Positions 12,351 to 23,866 of a stretch of 64,000 bases of DNA are shown in pieces. The DNA is from Ceratotherium simum simum. Its lineage: Eukaryota > Chordata > Mammalia > Perissodactyla > Rhinocerotidae. The translations under genes and the position numbers were made by a program. The notes under the pieces are model-generated. The model saw nothing but the letters and a program-made list of their open reading frames with translations, ran no database searches and had not been told where the DNA came from. The stretch is taken from NCBI RefSeq assembly GCF_000283155.1, contig NW_004454159.1, positions 17,045,941 through 17,109,940 on the forward strand, in the 5' to 3' direction. Numbering within the stretch: position 1 is the first letter of the stretch; each line of letters opens with the position of its first letter.

Positions 12351-13431
12351 AAATCGTTTCACTACTTTAGAAGAAAGACAGCCGCTTTGTTGGGGCTAGC
12401 CCATCTAAAAGCAGTTAGGGAAGAATATATGGTTTTGTTAAAAGAGGCCCTTTCTGCCTGCAGCCAGGAACCAAATACGTCAGAAAGTCAGATAATATTG
12501 AGCCAAAATCTCTGCCCCAAGCTAACATAAGTGAGAGAAAAGGGAGAGGGGGAAACATCGCAGGATTTGTGACTGAGACCTGGAAAAGCCTGACCCCGGG
12601 CCTGCCGAAGCACCAACTCTAGTGCACTCTCTGTTTGACAAAGGTGCCAATTACCTATGCACAAGCTTTGTATATAATCTCTGACATTCATGGATCCCAA
12701 AAGACCTTCCCTGCCTTAGATGCCCCAAAACAGAGTCAAGCAACAGATAGTAAGTAATTAGTGCAGGGACACTGCCACCAATGGAATCCCCAAATTAGGC
12801 ACAACTAAGAAAACTATTGATTAATTTTTGAAAACAGCACAGAATTGAGCATTACATTTAGCAAGACATTAGAGAACAAAAATCTACAAAGTACACTTTT
12901 GTGAGTTAAGGCACAAACTCAAGAGCTGTACAAACTTTCCACATAAATATCTTTTCTTTACAATTTAGTAACTATGCATAAAAAGGAATTTTGCTACAGA
13001 GTGTAATACTTGCATTAACTCCTCTTTATTTAGTCAATTTTAAAATATTCTCTTTCCTTTCACAATCTCCAAATGAAGTTTTTGTCTTTTCCTCTTCCAG
13101 CTTTCTTTGTTCCAAATGGACTAGTGCCCAGCGTTGCTGAAGGGAGAATTTCTCCTCTGGAGTCAGTGGTTCCATAAAGGCCAATAATGCAAGTTTCCTC
13201 CGTTAATCTAAATCTAGCACCGGAAATAAAGCGTTGTTCCTGGCCAGCTATCCCCTCTCAGGCAGATTCAGCCGAATTCATTTGGAGGTGCAGTAAGGCA
13301 GCATGGTACCCAAATGCAATCTCTATTTCAGACGTCCCTCGTGAGCCCCAGCCTTCTCCCACACTCCCTCTCTCAGTAAGAGGAAGTACAATCAGCATCA
13401 GCCAGGACCCCAAAGCAAATATTTGGAATTG
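12351..13431. other. Unrecognised non-coding stretch
   Basis: Mixed composition, with a somewhat GC-richer patch around 12540-12640. No repeat is recognised. The ORFs at 12312-12530, 12488-12700 (minus) and 13187-13432 are 70-81 codons without motifs. Confidence 0.45.
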
Positions 13432-14113
13432 ACTTGGATTCCCACCTTTCCCCTCCTCACCAATCCACTCAAAGCTGTCTACTTCTCACCATTCCCTTGG
13501 GCAGACCCTCATCATATTACACATAGATTGCAAACCCTCTGGAAGTAGACCCTCAAGCCTTCTGGAAGCTTGATTCCCTCTGCCTGCCCACCCCTCAACA
13601 GTACATCTGTTGATTCCACAGTGCACCAAAATGACTTTTCTCAAACAAATCATTCTTCCGTTTAAATTTAATCAATGGCTACCCCCTGCCTCAGGACTAA
13701 GTCCAAACACCTTAGCATACCTGCAAGGCCGTATAGAATTTAGTCCTCTACTGGCAATCAAGTGTACTTTTTGACACTTCATGCCTTGCAGTTACACCTG
13801 CATTTCCCCAAATGTATCATGTTTTCTTCTGCCTGGGGCTTTGCCTGGGGGAGGGAAAGAGAATGTGCTTTGAATGTCTTTCTCTCCACACACTTTCTGC
13901 TCCGCCTTCTAAGGGCACAGCTCGGACACTGGCTCTGCCAGAAGCCTCTCTGAGTGCTCTAACCTTAGCACTGTATATAGAGCTCTTCAAAGGCTCTTAC
14001 CAAGTTGTGACTGCCTGTTTGTCAGTATCCCCAAGGCAGAACAGTGTGTGATCTTCAATGTCAGGCTATCTAGTATCCAGTAAGCAAGAAATAGCCTCTG
14101 AATGAGTGAATGA
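13432..14113 (+). mobile_element. L2 LINE 3' end
   Basis: An old L2 fragment in sense orientation. Visible blocks in consensus order are 'gacttggattcccaccttt', 'aatcaatggctaccccct', 'aggactaagtccaaacacct', 'tgcctggggctttgcctggg', 'tatccccaaggcagaacagt' and a final 'tgaatgagtgaatga' at about 14099-14113. L2 elements end in short repeats of this kind instead of poly(A). The ORFs at 13762-14051 are relics of, or chance frames in, this element. L2 has long been inactive in placental mammals. Confidence 0.75.
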
Positions 14114-15303
14114 TTTATAAACTTGGGTGCTTTTCTATTATTATTTACCACTCCATAATTAGACACACACTGTAGCCAGTAAGATATTCTTCAGTTTCAT
14201 TTTCTAGAGTCTCATTCCTGGTCCGATGGCCTTCATGTTTTATGTCTATACTAAAGCAATGCCTTAACTTTTTTTTACATAAGCCAGAAGTAGCCAAGCT
14301 GACTGATGAGGAAAAAATATTCTTGAATATAGAAGATAGGACTACTACATTTTGAAATTGTACTGTGTCATTTGACTAAAGAAATAATGATCTACCAGTT
14401 TTGAAAAGAATGGAGCTTGCTCAGCCTGGTGAGACTTATCACATTCTGCCACATCCAGGGGTTATGTATAGCCAACTTTATACACAAACATTCAGTCTAA
14501 TTTTTTTGCAGGAAAATTCCTTGTTTTCTAAACTGAAATTCACATTTGTCATCCCCTGGCTGACCATGTAATTCAAATTTGCTATTTGAAATTTCATTTG
14601 TATTTCTAATGCTATATTTTTTGTTTAAAATTAAGGCCTGAAATTATACACTATTTCAAAAGAGAAATGTACGGTTGAATTGAAAATGCAAAGACCTCCA
14701 AACCTGTCTTCTCTGAGAATTCCTCTGCAATTCAGGTAGAAATGAAAAGTTGTAGCAGCTGTTGTGTGTTTTCTCTGAGGTCTGAGTAGGAAAATTATTG
14801 TGCAACAGAAGAACCTGAAGCATTTGTGAATATGTCACTGAATTCCGTTTTACAAGATAGCTGCTCTCACTGATAACCCTGATAACATTTTTTAGAATCA
14901 AGTATATTCATTGATGTATCTAATTTGGGAAAATATTTTTTAGAACTATTAATTCTTCAGTTAAAAGATGTGGAAGGGAAAGGATATTAATCGTGCTGAG
15001 TTAATTCACCCTTAAAATATATGTGGCGGAAGTTATAAGATGCATTAAGACTGTTGGAATTCTGGATTCATTTCATTTTTTAAGGGGATGAGATAAGAAG
15101 TGTTTGGAGTTCCCTTTTAGAATTGTTATAGAAACACTATAGCAACAGAAATTCTATACTTATGTAAATTTTTGAAACAACAATTTTCTCTTCTCTACAT
15201 TTTGTAAACTATGAGCAAATAAGTGAAAACTTGGAGTGTCTGGAAGATTGTGTATCCATATGCCTAAGTCATACATTTTAATTTTGTAAAATTTTCAACA
15301 ATT
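14114..15303. other. Unrecognised non-coding stretch
   Basis: About 1.2 kb without a recognised repeat or gene. The 81-codon minus ORF at 14656-14901 has no known motif. Confidence 0.45.
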
Positions 15304-15313
15304 AAGAAAGATG

Positions 15314-15527
15314 GGGCCGGCCCCGTGGCTTAGTGGTTAAGTGCGTGCACTCTGCTGCTGGCAGCCCGGGTTCGGATCCTGGCACGCACCGACGCACCGC
15401 TTCTCCGGCCATGCTGAGGCCGCATCCCACATACAGCAACTAGAAGGAAGTGCAGCTATGACATACAACTATCTACTGGGGGTTTGAGGGGAAAATAAAT
15501 AAATAAATAAAATCTTAAAAAAAAAAA
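15314..15527 (+). repeat. ERE-type SINE, type A, with perfect target-site duplication
   Basis: A close-to-consensus perissodactyl SINE. It has the GGGCCGGCCC head, an A-box-like 'tggcttagtgg' and a B box 'ggttcggatcc', then 'gccatgctgaggccgcatcc', 'agctatgacatacaactatc', an AAATAAAT tail and poly(A). The 10-bp duplication AAGAAAGATG is perfect at 15304-15313 and 15528-15537. The sharp ends and low decay suggest a fairly recent insertion. Confidence 0.95.
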
Positions 15528-15537
15528 AAGAAAGATG

Positions 15538-16970
15538 TGTTCTTAGAAAAAGCATATGGTGTTAATTTTCCCATTTTAATATAAAATATTGATGAAAGCT
15601 AGGAAATTGTGAATGAAAGCATTAGAATCACAATATTGTGAAGGCTTTTTTTATGGTCAAATTGCATAGTTGGAACTTTGCTTTAAAAAAAAAAAGGTGT
15701 TTAAAAGTTCCATTTGTCCAGTAGTTGCATAACTTTCCATGAGTGTTAATATGAGTTAAGAGCAGATCCCGAAAAGAAGTTTCCTAAAGTTTTTTTATTA
15801 TTTATATTTCGTTTGAGACTAGAGGGAAAGTAATATTCCCCATGAGCCAATGAGCAATAGTTAAAGTGTTTAAGGGGAAATGGGAAATCCATTAGTCGTT
15901 AATATAGGGGAGTCCTAAATTCTAATTTCTGCCTTATCTCTTTGTTATGATCCTATTATTCAAACCTGGGAAGGGGCTTTGATCGAAAGAAGCCTTTATG
16001 AAATCGTCAAGCAGTAGTAAGCAGGATGTGAGGATGTGCTGTGATTTCCCTAGTGCCAGACATCATAATTCTAGGTTGGTATCAAATGTGAGAGTGCAGT
16101 TGCATCTGATGTTTATGCATTTTGATACCATTAGTGCATTAAAAGACACTGTGGTTCGCCCCATCTGGGAGAAGTTAACGATTCACACAGAAGTTTCATG
16201 TTATACATTTTACATCTTAGGCTGCTCACTCTTACGGGACTCAGTGAGTGCTGGAGTTTTTATAAAAGATCTGAGCTGCCTGGAATTGAACCTAAAGAGA
16301 CTTTTCAAAGACTACTGCCATATTTTGCATTTGAACAACCAGTTTTTAAAAGAAAAGACAATGATAATCATTCAGATTTCATTGTTCTGTCCAGCTTAAC
16401 TAGAAAAAAAAAAATCATTGATTCTCTATTTCATGTATTGTCTTAACAAAAGACTGAGGGTTGTTAATCTTGTGTGAAGTAATATTGTATGACAGTTTCA
16501 AATTCCCACACAGAGTGATGAAAATCTCATGCCAATGATAAGAACAAAGTCTTCATAGTGTTTGTTCTACGATATTGAAAACCTACTGTTTTAACCATAG
16601 AAAAATTTCAATACTAGGGAAATGAATCCTTTTACCTTTCCTTTGAGCATCTGATGAAGTTATGCCATCTCTTCTACTCTTGTGTAGTGCTAGAGAAAAC
16701 ATACAGGATCTATGATTTTTCATGTTGTATTGCCACCTGCTATTTACTGAGACCTAAGGAAAATTTCTGCTATATTTTACTGCAACCCTTGGGCATTAGC
16801 TACCACCTCACCATTTTCCCTGATTACTCAGCACTGGAATATCAATGAAAAAGAATATTTATTCAAATTCTACCATTGTAGATCCATCTTAATACCTGAA
16901 GCAAACATCACTTTATTGACTAAATAGCTTTGGTGTAATATAAAGAGCTGCAAAAGGTACTCATGGCAGG
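15538..16970. other. Unrecognised stretch with the longest free-standing ORF
   Basis: No repeat recognised. A 133-codon ORF at 15998-16399 is the longest outside repeats, apart from the 139-codon minus ORF at 42960-43379. Its translation shows no domain, signal peptide or internal repeat that I know. An 82-codon ORF in another frame overlaps it. I regard both as chance. Confidence 0.4.
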
Positions 16971-17055
16971 CAATAGGGTACAGTAGAAGGAGCACAGACC
17001 TCATGGTAGTTTGGCTTCAATTTCAATCAAGATTCATTATTTCTTAGCTGTGTGT
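16971..17055 (+). repeat. Degraded MIR SINE head
   Basis: The order 'ggtacagtagaaggagcac', 'agacctcatggtag' and 'tttcttagctgtgtg' follows the MIR head and core, but with many changes. The call is tentative. Confidence 0.5.
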
Positions 17056-17415
17056 GAAGGGAGGGTTATTGCTACTTGGTATTCATTTTACCCATCCTTT
17101 CCATTTCCAATTCCCCAAAGCTAATGGTAGAGTTTCAACCATTTACTACTATCCTCAAGTTCATCATTCTTCCCCCACTCGACTCTCAACACATGACAAA
17201 ATTCTTACTCAACTGAAAAAAATAGAGGCACTAGGAATGACCTTAAAACCTTTTTACTGAACCTCCAATTGTATCTATAACTTTTCCATGTGCATCTCAT
17301 AGTAGGGTATATGTGTACAGGGAGGTAAGTGGCAGAGTATTGGGTTCACAGTTTCCTGGGATATTAGTTTTTACTCAAATATTTGGAGAAGATAAGATTT
17401 GAATTATTGAACTTT

Positions 17416-17658
17416 TTTTTTTGGCTGAGGAAGACTGGCCCTGAGCTAACTTCTGTCGCCAATCTTCCTCTTTTTTGCTTGGGGAAGATTAGCCCTGAGC
17501 TAACATCAGCGCCAATCTTTCTCTATTTTGTATGTGGGTCGCTGCCGCAGCATGGCTGACACGTGGTGTAGGTCCATGGCTGGGATCCGAACCTATGAAC
17601 ACGGGCTGCCGAAGCAGAGAGTGCCAAACTTTAACCACTACTCCATGGGGCTGGCCCC
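17416..17658 (-). repeat. ERE-type SINE, type B, two tail modules, antisense
   Basis: Reverse-complement ERE. Reading left to right there is poly(T), two successive tail modules (each with a 'gctaac' core), the 'cagcatggctgacac' body, a B box in reverse and 'ggggctggcccc' at the head. A perfect 17-bp duplication (TGAATTATTGAACTTTT) flanks it at about 17400-17415 and 17659-17675; the left copy merges with the poly(T). The paired tail modules can form a hairpin (17427-17439 with 17458-17470). Confidence 0.92.
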
Positions 17659-17675
17659 TGAATTATTGAACTTTT

Positions 17676-18844
17676 AAAAGTTGCACAAACATGTGCAAGT
17701 AATATCAGCAAGGTGTGGCTTTTCCATGGTGCCCAATATTATATTTCTTTCTGAGAGTCTAAAGAATAGAAAGTTTTCATTAGTAGTATTTAATTGAATA
17801 ATCTGGTTTAAAATACTTAATAAATTTTAAATTATTGTAGTAGATATAAATTTCTCATATTTCAAAACCATGTGAGTGAGAAATGTAACTATTTTTCTAG
17901 AATATATATTCTCTGAGATAAACATATAATCCCATCTAGCTCTCAACCGTTATAGTTGGGTTTGTTGATACCAATAGGAATGGGAAGAACTCTGGGTTGC
18001 CAAGTCCAGATGGTGGCAGAAGTACAGTATGCATCTTTATTATCAGGGGATAAATTCAAAATAATTAATGACAAGTAGAGCACTGGCACAAAGAATCAAA
18101 ATGGATACTGGCCACTACAAAGTACCAGTGTGTACTAGCGAAATATCATCCCCGGTTTTCATATCAAACAACACAGACACAGAGAGACCTCTAGCGGAAG
18201 TTTATTAATCATGGAAGCACAGAAATATAAGTAATAGGTGGTAAGGTTTTACTAAATCTGTATAACCAAATATATTCTAGAGACCAAATTGAGCTAGCCA
18301 CATTACAGCGTTATGGCCTCTGAGCCAATTTCCCACACTTACAGACCCTTGAATAAAGTCAAAATCATACATGGTAAGGAAGGATTTAATGTAACACCAT
18401 ATGTAGGTTCTCTAGTCCTTCTTCCCAGCCTTCCCCAAAGAAACATAAGGTACTATGCACTGTGAAAAACAAAGAAGAGTATTACTAAAACCTTTTAGAT
18501 AGTATGGGATACCGAGTTCTAGCTAATCTTGGTTTCAGAAACTCATAAAATGACTGTGGTCTGATAGTCAGAGCGAGGCTTGTGGGATCAAGCACCAAAA
18601 TGGCATACTTGCCCAAGGTCAATGGAACAACAAACCCATCCAATGATTATTTTCCCAGCTTATCAGTGTATACTTGGATGGACATCTTAGGCTACTGGCA
18701 GAATACCTACACTAGCTCACTGACCCATGATGTAAAGGCCGTTATGGTAGCAAAGGCCAGATGCAAGACATTAGTGTTCCTCAACCCAGGGCCTAATACT
18801 AACTTCCACAATACATAGAACGCTTCAGGTATTTAACCCAATAG
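17676..18844. other. Unrecognised non-coding stretch
   Basis: AT-rich, with no confident repeat or gene. A 78-codon ORF (18582-18818) has no known motif. Confidence 0.4.
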
Positions 18845-19150
18845 AAGTGGATTTCTTTCTCACGGAACAGCTCAGTATGAATGTGTCTGGATGGCAGCAT
18901 TCATCCGCACAGTGGGTCAGAGATACAGGATCTTTGCCTCTTAAACCTCTGCCATTCCGTAGAGCATTGTCATCTCTGCATCTACATGGTAGCAGGGAGG
19001 ATAAAAAGATTGCAATAGAAGCACAAGACTTTTTAAAGTCTTGGCCTGAAAATGGTAGCCATCATTTCTACTTACATTCCATTAGCTAGAACACAGTCAC
19101 ATGATCACACCTAATGACAAAGGAAGCTTCTAAATATAGTCTAGAAATAA
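18845..19150 (+). repeat. Possible old interspersed repeat
   Basis: The 3' portion ('agaacacagtcacatgatca' followed by 'cctaatgacaaaggaagctt') resembles a widely dispersed mammalian LTR-like repeat that normally reads 'cacatggccacacctagctg'. Edges and family are unclear. The 80-codon ORF at 18847-19089 covers this stretch and is not supported as a gene. Confidence 0.3.
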
Positions 19151-21399
19151 TTCCAGGAAGAAGAAAAGAATAATGGTTTTGGTGAATAGCCAGTAGTCTG
19201 CCACATGGGAGAACTGGAGAGATTTATGTCATTTCAAACATTTAAAAGATGCACTTTTTCCTAAACCCGTATCAGTAGATTCATTGGCAATTCCTTTTGA
19301 CTGGATGATTGAAGATTAAAAATGGTTTCGTTTTCAGATGGTTCTCCAAGCTTTTCTCCAACAGCTAGTATAGATTGCTACTGAATTACAGTCCTACTTA
19401 TTTGTGGCCCTGAAAAACAGTGGAGAAAGACTATCCTTCCAATGAGCAGTCTTTTGAATTGCACCTCTCCTTATCTGCTATTTCTTTAATGAAGGATAAC
19501 CCAAGGAGAGTTGCTATACTGATGCATAGGCACTGGCTAATGGTTTGCCCAAATGGAGCGCTCAGAATAGACCAAGTCTAGTAATGTTTATGTCCCATGT
19601 GAATGTTCACCAGAAGGCCATCACTGTTTACTAGGTGCTTAGAAAAACAACAATGACAACAGCAACACATATAAAGGGTTGTGATAGCTGGTAAGGCTTT
19701 ATGACAGGCTGCAGAAACAAAGATGAGGTATAATCCAGAGATTTCAGACTTGAAACTGAATGCACTAAATTGTTATCATTTGCTTAGTCTAGTCTGCACT
19801 GCCGAGAGCATTTTCTGTCTGAGAAAATTCATTAGGTCAACTGAGAGTGTTTTAAAATTTTTATATATGGAGGAAAATGTGTGTGTGTACTGGTAGGCTA
19901 TTGGTAGAATCTGATGGGCATCTGTTGTTTTTCCTATATCGAACACCGTCCTCATTTTCATAGTTAATAAAAAACCTACTTTGTGAAACTATTTGTCTCC
20001 CATTCAAAGTAGTCACTGAAGTGTAGGAATAACCCAATCCATGCCAATTAGATCTCTCTCCTTGGAATTTTAAACTGATGCAGAGATAGCCAAGAACATG
20101 GCAGACAAGAATAGCAGCACAAGTAAAAAGATGGTCCTGGATCTCTGGCTCCTGGGATCCCCAGCCCTTGCTCTTATCCTTCCAGACTGGTTGTTTGGTT
20201 CATCCTCTAGTGAAATAACCAATACAATAATTTTTTTTCCAATAAATTATCTGGTTTTCTTAAGTGGTCAGAATTGAATTCTTTTCTTGGAATCAGATAC
20301 AAGCATAATCTTGTCAATCTATAGAAATAGATTGCAAATTTCTTTTATTAGTTGTACTCTCACATATGAGGTCTTATGTGGAATCCAAGTGTATCTATTC
20401 CTTCTGTAATGACCTTAACTTATTCCTAAAAATAATGCCACTAAATGAAAATATTTTTTTCAGACACATAATATATCAACTGAATAATAAATATGTGTTT
20501 ATTGAAAATAATCGATTTGAAGGTGAATAAATACTGTTTGTACATATAAAGTAATGAAGTTTTAATATATTCCCAAAGGAGGAATGTTTATGATGGCTGG
20601 AGGAGGAGGGGTGTAGTATCATTCTTTGAAAGGTAGTCGAAAGTCAGTTGTTTGAATATTGGGCAGGCATTCAATATCAGAATCATAGGGGCTTGACCAT
20701 TCTCTTTCCCTTGAGACTTTAACCCTAAAATAACTACCTGATATGAAAGGTAGTTATATTTTACATAAATGGAAAAGACTGGAATCTTTGGGTAGAAAAA
20801 TATGTGCTTCAAACTTGAGGAAATAGTATACATGTACAAGAATGGAGAGTAATAGAAAAGGATACCTCTTTGTTCCTCTCGCTTGGCATCCATAGGCAAA
20901 GCAAAACATTTGCGTTCAACCAAATACAGCATGCATTTCAAATTTGTTCCATGTAATATTCTTTGACTAGGAACTATTGTATGAAGTAAATTTGTAAATG
21001 TGCCTTTGCTTGAAACAGTAATGTTGAAATATAACTTTGTATAGTATGTTTATTTAGTGGATTTCAGGCGGAAAAATCATTATACTGGAAAAAAAGGAGT
21101 CATTGTCTAAAAAGTGGTATAGGTTTTCAAGAGCTGTTATGGTAAAAAAAATCTTTAAGGGAAAAAGTAATATGTAAAGTTAGACTATACACAAAAGCAA
21201 TAAAAGCTGAACTGGGGAGGTGGTGTTGAGCTGTGATCCATTCTCCCTCTCAGTTTCCACCCAGGCAACCACTTCCAAAGTTTTGGCCAACTGACCTTCT
21301 CAGCTTCAGATGCTGTAATTTCTTTTCCCGAGTCCCATCATCCACCATCTGAGCTGCCCTATTTGCTGATTCTTGAATATACTATGAACTTTCAGGCCT
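19151..21399. other. Unrecognised non-coding stretch
   Basis: 2.2 kb without a confident repeat or gene. A 117-codon minus ORF at 20588-20941 has no recognisable domain. Confidence 0.4.
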
Positions 21400-21750
21400 T
21401 CAAGCAATTGTTTATGTTGCTCCCTTTCACTAAATATCTTAACCTTCTCCTCAAAGTTTAAGAAAATCCTACTCATTTTTCAATTCCCCGCATATATGTC
21501 ACCATCCCTAAGCCCCACCCAAAGCAAAAATAAATACTTTGTCATGTATATTCTTGTAGCATATGATTATACTTGCATTCCAGTACTTATCACATTTCAA
21601 TATAATTAGTTGTTTATGTGGCTAATTCCTTTGTAAGTTCTTCAGAGACAGGAATTCTGCCTTATTTGTTTTTATATGCCCTGTTTCTAGCATGACGTCT
21701 TGTTCATCAAAAAGATGATCAATAAGTACACGTTGAATCCTTGGTGAAGA
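21400..21750 (+). mobile_element. Degraded L2 LINE 3' end
   Basis: The closing blocks of L2 can be followed: 'gtaagttcttcagagacagg', 'attctgccttatttgttttt', 'tatgccctgtttctagcatg' and 'gatcaataagtacacgttga'. These correspond to the usual 'gtaagctccttgagggcagg ... caataaatgtttgttga' ending. Confidence 0.6.
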
Positions 21751-22074
21751 GAACAAAAAGAGAAGAGTTTTAAGAAATATTTGGTAGTTGTAGTGGAAGA
21801 TGAATAGAACGTTAAGGTCCAAGTGGTACCAGAGTTCATGTCTGAGAATGTTCTCTACTCAAACACATAACAATTACAAATAAATATAAAAGAGAAAAAT
21901 TTTAGAAAGCCATATTCAAGAAAGAGAACAAAAATAAAACAAAATAAAACTCAGTGTGGTAAGTGGAGCGAAGGCACAGACCTCCTAGTCTTCAGGGGTC
22001 AGCAAGGAGAGATGACCAGTTTAGATCATGCATCATGTTGTGACTATAAGATCTCTGCATGAGGAGAGAGACTG

Positions 22075-22228
22075 GAGCCTAAAACACTCATTTAGTGCTG
22101 GTGAGAATATAAGCTGGGACAATGACTCTAAAAATAGTAAAATGCTCACACCTTATAACCCAACAATTACATTTCTGTGTGTATATATCCTAGAAAACCT
22201 TGCACCTGTGCACAGAGACTTTTTCCAA
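22075..22228 (+). mobile_element. L1M ORF2 C-terminal relic, left part of split copy
   Basis: It reads 'agtgctggtgagaatataag', 'cttataacccaacaattaca' and 'tatatcctagaaaaccttgc', in the order expected near the end of L1 ORF2. It stops near 'gcacagagact', where a MIR and then a retroviral LTR follow. A plausible continuation resumes at about 23352. Confidence 0.6.
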
Positions 22229-22452
22229 GGCAGTTAAGTGTATGCGCTCTGGATCAAGACTTTTGAGCTCAAATCCTGGCTCTGTTGCTTTCAGTTATGT
22301 GACCATGGACAATTGCTTAACCTCTCTGTGCCTGGGTTTCCTTATCTCAAAAATGGAAATAATAACGTCCACCTCTTCGGGATTGTTGTGAGGATAACAA
22401 TGTGTTAAACATTTGTATAACTCTTAGAATAATGTCTGGCACATAGTATGGA
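22229..22452 (+). repeat. MIR SINE, near full length
   Basis: Sense MIR with every major block: 'gcagttaagtgtatgcgctc', 'gctcaaatcctggctctgtt', 'aacctctctgtgcctgggtt', 'ggattgttgtgaggataac' and 'taatgtctggcacatagta'. About 220 bp. The retroviral LTR begins about 9 bp downstream. Confidence 0.88.
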
Positions 22453-22460
22453 GTCGCTTA

Positions 22461-22803
22461 TGCGAAGCCCCTCCTCACCAAACCAAGACTTAATTATAAT
22501 TTCAGCTGTTCCAGAAATGGAACCTTAAACCAGTCAATCAGGAATCACCTGATCAGCACTAGTTAGTAATCTACCTGATAGACCCCTGCAATTCCTTAAA
22601 GGAAAGTAACTCAGCAATATTCAACCTGCTTTTTTGCCTCATATAACTTCTCTGTTCCTGCTTCCTTCTGCCTATAGAATCTTTGATTTTGTACATCTCC
22701 GCACTCCTTTCTATCTGCTAGATCGGATGCTGCCCAATTCAAATTGACTGTTGCTCAAATAAACACTTAAAATTTTTAGTATATCTCAGTTTATCTTTTA
22801 GCA
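22461..22803 (+). mobile_element. Endogenous retrovirus 5' LTR (class I-like)
   Basis: A 343-bp segment with a TG start and a CA end. It has a TATA-like ATATAA at 22641-22646 and an AATAAA polyadenylation signal at 22758-22763. It is followed at once by leader sequence, so it is the 5' LTR of a provirus and not a solo LTR. No matching 3' LTR was recognised in the window. Class I assignment rests on the layout and on the sequence of the leader; the family is not named. Confidence 0.6.
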
Positions 22804-23350
22804 GTTCTGGCGTCAGAAGAGGGGACTGAAGGAGACCTCCCAGTGGCCCCCAGAAGCAACAAGCAGCCAGACATAGGCACCTGTCGAGTCCTTTTACCTC
22901 ACTGCTTTATTGCTGCCTCTGGAGGTGATGGGTAAGTCCCTCTCGGATCCAAGCTCTGCAGCTTTTGCATTACGAGCTTTCAGACTTTAATTGAGCATAT
23001 TTCTCTTTTTTGGACAGTCTGGAAACCGGCAGGAGTTGGACTGGATCTCACTTGGAAACCAGACTGGGTCCAGGAACGGACTGGGGCCTAACTTAAGCTG
23101 AACTGGGGCCAGTGTGAGGCCTCAGGTGAATAAAATTTTGTTTTAAGGCTGAACAAGTAGGTTAACCTTAGCAAAGATAATCTTAAATTACAGTGGCCAC
23201 AGCAGAGAACTTTTAACCTAGATAAGCTTATCCGTTTACGAGGTGCCTTGGGAGAAAAAGGAGTCTCAGCCAAGCACTCACTATAAAAGGTAGATGGAAA
23301 ATTATTTTTCCTTCTCTACAATTTCTGGTATCTTGGTTTATTTTTTAACA
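22804..23350 (+). pseudogene. Retroviral leader and broken gag start
   Basis: Four bases after the LTR, a TGGCGTCAG sequence (from 22808) sits where a tRNA primer-binding site is expected. I do not recognise the matching tRNA. An ATG at 22928-22930 is followed by GGT, giving Met-Gly, the usual start of a myristoylated gag protein. That frame reads 20 codons and then stops at TAA. Further downstream the sequence keeps a leader or gag-like texture with many stops and fades out near 23350. There is no pol, env or 3' LTR next to it, so this is a truncated, dead relic. Confidence 0.5.
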
Positions 23351-23351
23351 G

Positions 23352-23700
23352 TTCTAATAACAAAAAATTTCAATCAATGGAAAATTCTACCACTGAAGAG
23401 AATATAGTGTTATATAATCAAACACTGGAATTAACCAACGCAGTTAAACTGAATTTGATAAATGTGCATGTATCCATATGGATAAATCTTAAAAACATAA
23501 TCTTCAGAAATAAAACAAATAGATGAATAATACGTTCAGCATATTATTTATATAAAGTTCAAAAATACAAAATACTGGTATCATATATATGTATGCATGT
23601 GTGCATATGTGGTAAAAGTTAAAAACTTGAATAGGAAGGCCACAGACCAACTTATAATAAAAATTACCTATGAAGGGACAAGCAAGAGAATAAGATTACA
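23352..23700 (+). mobile_element. L1M 3' relic, right part of split copy
   Basis: Old L1 text resumes here: 'atatggataaatcttaaaaa', 'tttatataaagttcaaaaat', then 3' UTR-like sequence. It would follow on from 22075-22228 in an undisturbed L1, which supports the idea that the MIR and retrovirus split one copy. The TA-rich patch 23580-23610 is a short (TA/TG)n tract. Confidence 0.5.
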
Positions 23701-23866
23701 AAGTGAAAAATAAGGGTTTCAATGTTTCAGTATTTTTCTTTTTTTTTTCTTTTTTCACTGGCAAATTTGATAAACGTGTTTGTTTACACACTTCTTCCCA
23801 AAATAGATTGCCTGTGAAAGTGACTAGGTCCTGCTTGAGATCATTAGTGTGTCTTTTATTTCTTTA

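Noticed and set aside
15998..16399. 133-codon ORF, one of the longest outside identified repeats
   Set aside because: No recognisable domain or composition typical of a protein, overlapped by another ORF in a different frame, and no promoter or splice context. ORFs this long occur by chance in 64 kb.
20588..20941. 117-codon ORF on the minus strand
   Set aside because: No domain or family resemblance; surrounding DNA shows no gene structure.
22461..23350. Possible intact provirus
   Set aside because: Only the 5' LTR and leader are present. The gag frame stops after 20 codons, and no pol, env or 3' LTR follows.
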